Below, piece after piece: positions 34,722-43,800 of a stretch of 64,000 nucleotides of DNA. The position numbers and the translations under genes were made by a program. The stretch covers positions 2,717,693-2,781,692 of the forward strand of contig SAXG01000001.1 in assembly GCA_012932865.1 (NCBI GenBank), written 5' to 3'. Position 1 is the first letter of the stretch, and the number at the start of each line of letters is the position of its first letter. The stretch is from Amylostereum areolatum (taxonomy: Eukaryota > Basidiomycota > Agaricomycetes > Russulales > Stereaceae). A model generated the notes under the pieces. It saw only the letters and a list, made by a program, of their open reading frames with translations, did no database searches and was not told the DNA's origin.

Positions 34722-37531
34722 TGCTGTTGCTGCTGCTGCTGCTGTTGGTGCTGCTGCATGGCCTGCCACATGGGGTCGTCCACCCCAAACGCCCCTACCT
34801 GATTCCCGACCTGATTGGGGATGTTGCCGAGGAAGATCTGGACGAGCTGCTGGGTGATTCCTGTCAAGGATGCAACGACAGTTGCTTGGCGCTGCTGTGC
34901 CGACGTCTCTAACATGTTCCCCTGGCTTGAGATCCGGCCTGTGATAGCTTGGGAGACCTTCTGCCAGTCGTCAGCAGCCGAGAGGAATGACTTCCTCGTT
35001 GAAGTCGCCAGCGCGTCTGTGGCCTGGGTCACGTCTGTGAGCTTCGTCGATGTAGCGGTGTGGAAGTCGATGAGGTCCTGGGAGAGGGAAGTCCGGAACA
35101 CCTTGACCTGGTCGGCAGTGGCAAATCTCTCGGCGGTGCTGCCGAGGGCTGCAAGACTCTCTAGTGCCGTGTCAAGCTGCCTGTCGAGGCTCTCCAAGGC
35201 TTCCTTTGACGTGTCGTCCCGGTCTACCTGCTCGTGGGATTTGTCGACAACGAGGACGTGGAGATTCTTGACGTTTTCGTGGATTGCCTCCACGATCTCG
35301 AAGATTTCCTGAACCTTGCTGCCGTCGGGAGCCTGACCTTGGGATGCTGCCATCTCGGGGGGTACGGACTGGCGCAAGAGAGAAGGGAGGCCGTTTTGCA
35401 ACTCGGCCATGGTCGCTTGTAGCTCGGCAAACTTTGCGTTCGTGCCCTCGACCTGCCGACGAACGTCCCGGACGCCATCTTCCACAATCTTGACGATGCG
35501 AGCCTCGTGTGCCGACAGCAATGGCGATAGCATCTGGGCGAGGGCGGTTGTGTCGAGAACGACTCCTGGTGTGGGAGCGGGGACGGAGGTGCTGGCTCGG
35601 GGGAAGGAGATGGAGGAAACACGGGCGGGGGTCGGTACGTCTGATGCTGGGGGAGGACTTTGCGAGGGGGGGCCGTAGCTGGAGGGGTGCAGCTGGTCCA
35701 CCATGTCGATGTCCTGATCATCTTCATCTTGAACTACTGGTTTCGCTAGAATAATCTATCATTAGCAAGTGACTGGGGAGGATGTGCATGGAATACTAAC
35801 GGTGAGGGGGTCGGGGAAGAAACTCACCGGGACGCGCAGGCTGGACGATAGCACGAGGGGGGTCTGCCTGGTGAGATGACGACGCTGCCGATCTTGCCCC
35901 TTTGGCAGGAGTCCTATCGGGCATCTCAATGGTCGGCACAGGGCGAGGCTTTGGAGGTTTGGAGGCTGCCCGGCTTGGCGGTTTGTCCTTCTTGCTAGCC
36001 TTAGCGGCCGCTTTCTTAGCGGGAGCTTTCTTCGCCTCCTCAGCAGTCGTCTTCTCCTCGGCAGCCTTCTTCGATGTGGTCTTCTCCTCGGCAGCCTTCT
36101 TCGACGCGGTCTTCTTCGCCTTGCTCATTGCCTGGCCCTGGCCTTGCCATTCGGCGACGGTGGGCATCGGTTGCTCGGAAAACTCTGAGGTAATGTTAGT
36201 TGAATTCGTACCGAGCATGCAAAGAGTTCTTACCCGGGTACTGGAGCACCGGCTGAGTCAACCTTGCCGAGAGCGCCTTCAGGCTTTCCTCGGTCAGCCT
36301 GCCAGTCTCGGTGAGCCTGCGGACGAAGGCTCCGCGACGATCCTTGTTCCAATGCCATCCTCGGTGGAGGGCTGTGTACGTTGCGGCACTGTTGTGGCTG
36401 CACTTGATATTGCGCAGGCTGCAGGGGCTGCAAGAACCAGAGACACCCCAGTAGCAGGGGTAGTCGCCTGCTTCACAGTTTGTGCAAGGTTCCTGTAAGT
36501 CGGTAAGTCGACAGAAATGGAGCGGAGGAGATCGGTACGGGACGTACCTCATGTGCCGGGTGGTCTGGGTGCAAACCCCAGCATTCGGGATGCTGCCGAA
36601 TGTTGTTGTAGATGTAGTTTTCGCCCTGCGGGGTATTCCACATCCTGTTTTTGCGCTCGACAAGATCGGCAAGGTGCTCGGCAGACTGGTCGTCGGGAGG
36701 GTTGATGGGTCCGGTGACCTGCGCCCGGTGCCTCTTGCCTTTGGCCTTCCCGGCACCTTTGCCTTTCTCGCCAGCTGCCTCGGCGTCCTCGTCCGCGTCC
36801 TCGTTCGGCAGATCTTGTGCCTGTTGTTGAGTGTTGTCCTCTTCATCGGAATCTTCCACTGTCGCCTTGCTGATGTTGCGCCTAGGCGTGGTTGACCTTT
36901 GGCGGGAAGGGCGAGACGGGGTAGCGGGGGTGCGAGAGACAGACTTGTCCCGAGTGTGGCGACGGCCGCGTGTTGGGGGGTCGGTAGATGGTGAAGTCGC
37001 GGAGGCGGCATCGATGGCCCGCGGGGTACGGGAATGTGAACCCGTTGGCTGGAGTGCCAGATCGGCGGACTCTTCTGCAGTAAACATGAGACGAATGAGA
37101 TAAGATCAGTTGGCGGCGACGTACCAAGCGCTATCCACCACTGATCTGGGCCCGGGTCCGCAATCTCCTCTGGTGGCTGATCGAGGAAAGGGGGGGCGGT
37201 GGCAAATCGGTTCGCCATGACATCTGCCGTGATAGTATCCCCCTCTCCAGGGTTGCAGGTTTGGTCGTAGACGTAGCGAACGAACTTGTGCCAGTTTTGC
37301 GGTTCCGCTGCACGATGCTGTGGATATAATGAGGATCTGAAAACGGGAGACAATCGGCAGACGCACCCATTCCTCCACAAACTTCCCAATCCACTTAAAA
37401 CGAACCTCTGGCGAAGCGTGCTTGAGTGCGAGCCACGCTCGGTACGTTCGGTAGGCCGTTACACGGTTGATGATGAGGGAGCCCCGGTTGGCAAAGGCTT
37501 CCCATGCTCTGCTCGTGGCGGCGGCGGACAT
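33872..37531 (-). CDS. KDZ-element gene 6, Cys-cluster, coiled-coil and poly-Gln protein
   Basis: ATG at 37531 (CTCACCATGTCC) starts MSAAATSRAWEAFANRGSLI. Five introns with matching phases join six exons: EEW-HRAAEPQNWHKFVR, AL-EESADLALQP, AHE-EPCTNCEAG, QYPE-FSEQPMPTVAEW and ARP-AKPVVQDEDDQD. The product has about 1,000 residues. In order it shows a short helical N-terminus, a Ser/Arg/acidic linker, a cluster CX2CX6CX7CX2CX6C (EPCTNCEAGDYPCYWGV and on), Lys/Ala repeats (KKAAEEKTTSKKAAEEKTTA), a predicted coiled coil (about residues 550-750), a poly-Gln tract, and an Arg/Ser-rich end with RPSREGS repeats. No frame lesion was seen. It resembles a chromatin or DNA-binding accessory protein. Function is inferred only. 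Confidence 0.75.
34690..34760 (-). repeat. CAG/CAA repeat coding poly-glutamine
   Basis: About 20 glutamine codons in a row within gene 6, mostly CAG with interspersed CAA (read as CTG and TTG on the + strand). Such tracts vary in length between copies. The + strand reading of the same repeat gives poly-Leu or poly-Cys frames that are artefacts. Confidence 0.9.
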
Positions 37532-37895
37532 GGTGAGGAAAATGATGCGATGGGGGCAGAACAGAGAGGGTTCAAAACTGTAAAGTATAAGGCAGAGACA
37601 TTTGCACTCCGCTCGGCAGATGGGTCCGGTGCGGGCCCGGACTGATAACAATCGGGCGAGCAAACACACTTTTGACAACTTCACCGTACTCGGCAGCCTT
37701 GACAGATTGTTGCCGAACTCAGGCACATGTTGCTTACTTCGACGCGTTGTCGCTTACGGTGCCAGAAAAGGGAATGATTTAGGCTCGGATCGGCATATGT
37801 TATGTCACGTGGCGAAGTCTTGCCTCTGCATCTTCACGCGACTTATTTTCCGTCCACCACCTGCCACGTCGACCACCGAAAGCCTCACCCCAAAC

Positions 37896-39186
37896 ATGCC
37901 CACCTCAACCCCCTTCACCATTCGTCGGCCTCCTGATCATGAAGTTCCTTCACCTGGTGTCCCTCCCCCTCGGTACGTGATTCGGCGCCCACCGCCTGAA
38001 ACCGAAGAACTGGCGAGAGGTATGAACACCTCTCCGGTACCTTCCCCAAACCCTACCCCCGCGCAGTTCACCATCCGGCGACCCGCTCCCTCTCAGCCAT
38101 CCCCTCACCCCGTCCAATACACAATGCAGGGGCCTCACAAACAGGTCGAACCTGAGGGAATGCCAGCTGCCGAGGAGGCCTCGGCACGGCGCATACGTCA
38201 TCCCGCCTTCACAATTCGCCGGCCACCTCAACATGTTCCCCCCTCTTCCCTTTCTACCTCCCCTCCCACGGTGTTTACCTTTTGGCGGCCCCCACCAGAT
38301 GCAAGAGACGAAGATGCTTCTGGGCAGCTAGACCCCGCTTCCTCGGCAGCAGCTGGTATGCCTGGGCCTTCTGTGGGATGCTACGTCATCCGGCGTCCGC
38401 CTGAAACAAATGCCTCGGCAGGATCAAGGCCTGGGGCCGGGGGCTGGACTTTCCCCTCTGCCCCGTCCTCACCGCCCAAGTCTCTTGTGCCGCCCATGTC
38501 CCCCACTCGACCGCGGATTCGCAACCGACAAGCGACCCCGTCCCGGGGGATCCTGACGAGGTCTGACCCCGACCTGTCTCCCGAGCACGCTGCTCTGATG
38601 AAGGCTTCAAAGCCACGCGCGTCCTGGGACGACTCGGTGACAGGGGTCAGCGGTCGGCCGTCCTTCAGGGTGGGTCGGCAGGAGCGTGCCGATGGGCTTG
38701 CAAACGGTGAGTGGACCCTGCGTATTTCACCTGTTGATCTAACAACTCTCAGAATCCTGGCCTATCGCCGCCAAACCCTCCAACGGCACCCTGGACGCGG
38801 CATTGGAGGGATCCAACTTGCCAGGTGAGTTTTTTTTTGATTGTGCTGCCGACGGGTATGGATTTGACCATCCGGCAGAGCACGAATCGTATCAAGAGTG
38901 GCTCAATTTCCTGGATCGCTCTCCCGAGGCTCCAGCCCTACCGGACGATGTCATGGACGCTGCCGGTCCTCAGCTTACCTCGGCGTGGATGAGCATCTAC
39001 CGAGACGCTCGGCGGATTGCTCAGAACCTGAAGACGTACGACCACATGCTGAGTGTCCTCACCCAAGATGAGAATACCCTACATCGTATGAAGGAGGAGC
39101 TGGTGGCTCTGATGCGTGCCCGGTATGTTAGTGGAGTGGAGGATATCAGGGAAGAGGGTCGAGACAGAAAGCGGTCCCGAATGTAG
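37896..39186 (+). CDS. KDZ-element gene 7, IRRPP-repeat protein
   Basis: ATG at 37896 starts MPTSTPFTIRRPPDHEVPSP. Introns at 38707-38752 and 38825-38878 give a continuous frame of about 395 residues ending RKRSRM. The N-terminal half repeats a motif [FY]-x-[IF]-x-RRP-[PA]: FTIRRPPD, YVIRRPPP, FTIRRPAP, FTIRRPPQ, FTFWRPPP and YVIRRPPE, spaced by Pro/Ser linkers. The C-terminal part, after the second intron (acceptor CCGGCAG), is helical with EHESYQEWLNFLDRSPEAPA and a basic end. Nothing in known families was recognised. The repeats look like short linear binding motifs. It lies at the right end of the element, divergent from gene 6. Confidence 0.7.
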
Positions 39187-39286
39187 GATTCCTCGGTACA
39201 GTGTTGTTTTCGCTTGTAGTTTCCTGGGGGAGGTTTTAGCGCGGCGGGAGGACAGACAAAGTCATCTGTTTGGGATGATTGGCTAC

Positions 39287-39360
39287 CCTCGGTAGGTGGA
39301 GCGGTCTGCCGACTGCGAGGAACGAGTGGTTCGGCAGACCACTCCGCCTACCGAGGGTTC
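39287..39360. repeat. Near-perfect hairpin carrying four TCGGYA motifs
   Basis: The left arm begins ACCCTCGGTAGGTGGAGCGG and ends TCTGCCGA; the right arm begins TCGGCAGACC and ends CTACCGAGGGT. The arms are about 28 bp with two mismatches and a loop of about 18 bp. Each arm contains two copies of TCGG[TC]A or its complement. It is placed about 100 bp after the stop codon of gene 7, in the right subterminal part of the KDZ element. Confidence 0.85.
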
Positions 39361-39688
39361 ATCTCGAACGGACGATTTCATATTGCCTGCCGCCGAGTGT
39401 AGGGGTTCATTATTGGTCATAGTATATTTGTTGTACCCTATTCAAATCTTGGTAGCATGTTTGTAACACGGATGTATTGGAAATAAAACATGGGATACAT
39501 GGTACCGACACAGTAATTCTAGCGAGCGGTGGCTAGGGGATGTGTAGCGAGGACATCCTGGCGAATGGTAAATTAGACCGAGGTCCTGGCGAAGCGGATA
39601 CCGGCAGAGGGGGTGCTGGGAGACAACCGAGGGGGCGGCCGCGCCGTTTGGATCGAAACACGCTGGGGGGTGGAAAATCCTCTCATAT

Positions 39689-39710
39689 GCGGCCGCAAGC
39701 GGTCGAGCCG
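39689..39710 (-). repeat. Right subterminal inverted repeat of the KDZ element
   Basis: Perfect reverse complement of 21787-21808 over 22 bp, at 64 bp from the right terminus. Confidence 0.85.
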
Positions 39711-39774
39711 TTACTCACACAGGATGTAAAGCGCGAGTGACCTGTATAGTATGGAGATCACTGCCATATATGGT

Positions 39775-40286
39775 CAGCCGCCTCCGCCCTCCACAAAGCC
39801 CTCCCCGAATCCCGCACATCCGCACTGCTCCACGTCCTCCTCCAAGTCAATACCTCCGGCGAGGACGCCAAGTCCGGTTTACCACCCCCTTCTCCGCCTC
39901 TCCAGTCGTCCGCCGCTGGTGAATCCGAATCGGAGCTCGTCGCCCTCGCGCGCCACATCCTCACCGCTTGTCCGCGTCTCCACCTCCACGGGCTCATGAC
40001 CATCGGCTCGCTCTCCTCCTCGCTCTCCACCACCACCACCCCCGACACAGTGAACTCCGACTTCGCAACCCTCCTCCGCACGCGCGATGCGCTCCAATCG
40101 CACCTGCTAACCCTAGAAACCGATGGCATTCCTGTGGGGAGGGAACGGTGGGGCGACGGCGTGGGAAAGTTGGTCGTGAGTATGGGGATGTCGGCCAATT
40201 TCGAGGCGGCGTTGAGGGCGGGGAGCGATATCGTGCGCGTCGGGACGGGGGTGTTCGGATCGAGACAATTGAAGGGTGAGACGTAG
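39775..40286 (+). pseudogene. PLP-homeostasis protein (YggS/PLPBP type), 3' part
   Basis: The frame resumes as AASALHKALPESRTSALLHV and continues LLQVNTSGEDAKSGL, HLHGLMTIGS, WGDGVGKLVVSMGMSANFEA and GSDIVRVGTGVFGSRQL to the stop at 40286. The segments GLMTIGS, LSMGMS-like VSMGMS and VRVGTGVFG are conserved parts of the PLP barrel in this family. An insertion-like low-complexity piece (PPPSPPLQSSAAGESESE) lies between them. No stop or shift is seen in this part, which suggests that the KDZ insertion is recent. Confidence 0.85.
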
Positions 40287-40838
40287 GCCAGGTGTCGGCA
40301 CCACTCCATTGATAAAATGTGTATGTGTGTTGTGCGCTGGAAAATCAGTATGAGTGCCGCTTGATGCTCACCGATATTCTTTGCAGGTTGTTCGATGGTG
40401 TACGATTGTGCAGTGGGACCGCTAGCGACGACTGCTCGCAGAATTGATGTTCGATGTTCGGCATCTGTTCTCTGAATAGCACACCCAGCCGTTGATCCAT
40501 GCTGCCGTTTCACTCACATGCGAAAATGCACAGTCGCAGGTCAAGAAGAACAAACACTCCCACCAAATCACGCTACATGGTCGTGTCGCACCCAGTCCGC
40601 CGAAATCAGCATGTAGCGTAGGTACCCTGGGGTTATTCTATAAACTGTATCATACATTGACATTGTTTCAGTGGTCCTACATATAATCATGGCAGCGGGG
40701 CGGTATCAAATCGAGACGGGAGATGGGAGATGGGAGGTAAGTTGTAAGAGGCAGCAGTGATCACGAAAGTGGAGGTAGTATTCAGTACAATGACTTGTAT
40801 AACTGCTTGGGGGAATGTGTGCAACACCATACCGACTA
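40287..40838. other. 3' flank duplicated at 55.9-56.1 kb
   Basis: No gene is seen. The part from about 40290 to 40555 is similar to 55860-56135, with shared strings such as GATAAAATGTGTAT, CACCGATATTCTT and GGTGTACGATTGTGC, which shows that the duplication of the PLP gene included its 3' flank. Confidence 0.7.
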
Positions 40839-43800
40839 TTACATCAAAGTTTCTCCCTCACCAGAGTCAACATAGCACTCGTGCCAGTCCGGTCCATGTG
40901 CAAAGTCACTCAAGTCAAGCTGTATGGGCACACCTGCACCAATCACAAGCTCCACCTGAGGATGCCAAGGTAGCTGTTTCCTATTGTCACCAGGGACCCA
41001 CAGTAGCAACTGTGATCGTGGGCCAACGAGCCATCCATCCTCCAACAGCTTAACTTCATGCCAACTATCATCTTTGAACTTACTCCAGAATGAACTGAGC
41101 AAAGATTCACTTGAGGATGACCTGAGCAAGGCTTCAGGATTGGTGAGAGCATGGTTTGGATTGCATGAGAGGATGACAGATTCTAAATAAAATGATAAGC
41201 ATTCATCTATCCCCCAAACTGCTTACAAGTATAGATCCACTTTACCTCTTTGCTCATCATCTGCATTCCACAAATGGACAGTCCCGTCATCAGATCCTGA
41301 GACAATGTGGTGGCCATCTGTTGAGAATGCCACAGAATTAACTGAATAAGTGTGGCCTTGAAAGGGTGCACCAATGGCCTCTCCAGTCTCTGCATTCCAC
41401 AGACAAACAGTGGAGTCCCCAGATCCTGAGACAATGTGGTGGCTATTGGGTGAAAATGCCACAGAATAAACTGCATTAGTGTGGCCTTGAAGGGGTGCAC
41501 CAATGGCCTCTCCTGTCTCTGCATTCCACAGACGGACAGTGTTGTCCCAAGATCCTGAGACAATGTGGTGGCCATCTGGTGAAAATGCCACAGACCGCAC
41601 TGCATCAGTGTGGCCTTGAAGGGGTGCACCAATGGCCTCTCCTGTCTCTGCATTCCACAGACGCACAGTCTTGTCCCCAGATCCTGAGATAATGCGGTGG
41701 CCATCTGGTGAAAATGCCACAGACCACACTGCATCAGTGTGGCCTTGAAGGGGTGCACCAATGGCCTCTCCAGTCTCTGCATTCCACAGACGGACAGTCC
41801 AGTCCTTAGATCCTGAGACAATGTGGTGGCCATCTGTTGAGAATGCCACAGACCACAATGCATCAGTGTGGCCTTGAAGTGGTGCACCAATGGCCTCTCC
41901 GGTCTCTGCATTCCACAGACGGACAGTCTTGTCCCAAGATCCTGAGATAATGCGGTGGCCATCTGGTGAAAATGCCACAGACCACACTGCATCAGTGTGG
42001 CCTTGAAGGGGTGCACCAATGGCCTCTCCAGTCTCTGCATTCCACAGATGGACAGTCTTGTCACTAGATCCTGAGACAATGTGGTGACCATCTGTTGAGA
42101 ATGCCATAGAATTAACTAAATCACTGTGGCCTTGAAAGGGTGCACCAATGGCCTCTCCAGTCTCTGCATTCCACAAACGGACAGTCCTGTCACTAGATCC
42201 TGAGACAATGCGGTGGCCATCTGTTGAGAATGCCACAGAATCAACTGTACTAGTGTGACCTTGAAAGGGTGCATCAATTGCCTCTCCAGTCTCTGCATTC
42301 CACAGACGGACAGTCTTGTCCCAAGATCCTGAGATAATGTGGTGGCCATCTGGTGAAAATGCCACAGACCGCACTGCATCAGTGTGGCCTTGAAGGGGTG
42401 CACCAATGGCCTCTCCAGTCTCTGCATTCCACAGATGGACAGTCTTGTCACTAGATCCTGAGACAATGTGGTGGCCATCTGTTGAGAATGCCACAGACCA
42501 CACTTTATCAGTGTGGCCTTGAAGTGGTGCACCAATGGCCTCTCCGGTCTCTGCATTCCACAGACGCACAGTCTTGTCCCAAGATCCTGAGATAATGCGG
42601 TGGCCATCTGGTGAAAATGCCACAGACCACACACTATCAGTGTGGCCTTGAAGTGGTGCACCAATGGCCTCTCCAGTCTCTGCATTCCACAGACGGACAG
42701 TCTTGTCACCAGATCCTGAGACAATGTAGTGGCCATCTGGTGAAAATGCCACAGAGTGCACTATAAGAGTGTGGCCATAAAGAGGTGCACCAATGGCTTC
42801 TCCTGTCTCTGCATTCCACAAACGGACAGTCATGTCCACTGATCCTGAGATAATGCAGTGGCCATCTGGTGAGAATGCCACAGAGAAAACTGGATAAGTG
42901 TGACCTTGAAGGGGTGCACCAATTGCCTCTCCTGTCTCTGCATTACACAAATAGATGTTGTTATTATAACATCCTAAGACAATGCAATGGCCATTTGGGG
43001 AGATTGCAACAGAGGTAACCCCATGAGTGTGCTGGAGAGTCATCTGGAGCCGAGGCCAGTCTTTTTGTCTTCCAGTGGAGACCTGTGGTATGTGTGGAAA
43101 GTATGATTCATAGTGCTTAGAGATAAGGGAGCCTTCAGGAGAGAATGGCAAGGCAGACAGATACAGATGGGGAGCAGACTGGGCAATAGGGACTCCAAAT
43201 CTGCGCACAAAGTTGATTGCATCATGGGCCATCCTTTCTCCATCTTCTGCTATGTATTGTCCCTTAAATAAACATGTATCATTTAGAAAATTATTGAAAT
43301 CAAAGAAGCACTTCATCTATAAAGATACCAAACCCACCTTGGTCCATTGCACAACATTGCTTAGCATAGCAGCCACTCTCCCAACTTCTCCTAGAAGACT
43401 CAAGGCCTCGAGCCAGAAGAGAAGCTTCTTGAAGAGAAAGCAATGAAGTTGCTTATAGATTGCCTCATTGAATTCTGTAGCTTTCAAGTGGGTGGCCCAA
43501 AAGCAGCATGCATAAGATACTGAGGATGGTATGAAGTCATGTATTTTGTGCTCTAGGCCTTGAACATCCCTGTTGAAGGTGTATGAGGTCTCAAGTTGAC
43601 AGATGTTGAATTCAAGGTGGGTCTGCATGATTTTGAGGCATGCAGATGCCAATTTGTTATGATAGTCCCCAAGATTAATGTAGAATTCAGAGCTATGGTC
43701 CTTCTTGACAAGGAAGTCATGAAAAGAGGTGTGAAGTGGGCGTATGGGAATGGAAGAGTCATAAACACCACTAAGCAAGGATCCCATGCATTCTGTGACT

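Larger units (their letters stand above)
21721..39774 (+). mobile_element. KDZ DNA transposon with TET/JBP gene, 18,054 bp
   Basis: The boundaries rest on four signs. First, the YggS-type gene resumes in frame on the far side. Second, AGCCGCC flanks both ends (21714-21720 and 39776-39782). Third, the termini are related as imperfect inverted repeats (ACCTTATGGTAGGG at 21724, and ACCATATATGGCAGTG inward from 39774). Fourth, a perfect 22-bp inverted repeat lies 66 bp from the left end and 64 bp from the right. It contains seven genes, including a KDZ (Kyakuja-Dileera-Zisupton) transposase and a TET/JBP-type dioxygenase, a gene combination described for basidiomycete KDZ elements. The left end outside the terminal repeat carries three extra bases (CAC) that I cannot place with certainty. 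Confidence 0.85.

Noticed and set aside
34407..34912. Plus-strand frames with poly-Cys and poly-Leu
   Set aside because: They are the shadow of the CAG repeat that codes poly-Gln on the minus strand in gene 6.
36196..37389. 397-codon minus-strand frame as a separate gene
   Set aside because: It is one reading through introns of gene 6; the GT-AG joins into the neighbouring frames give the better model.
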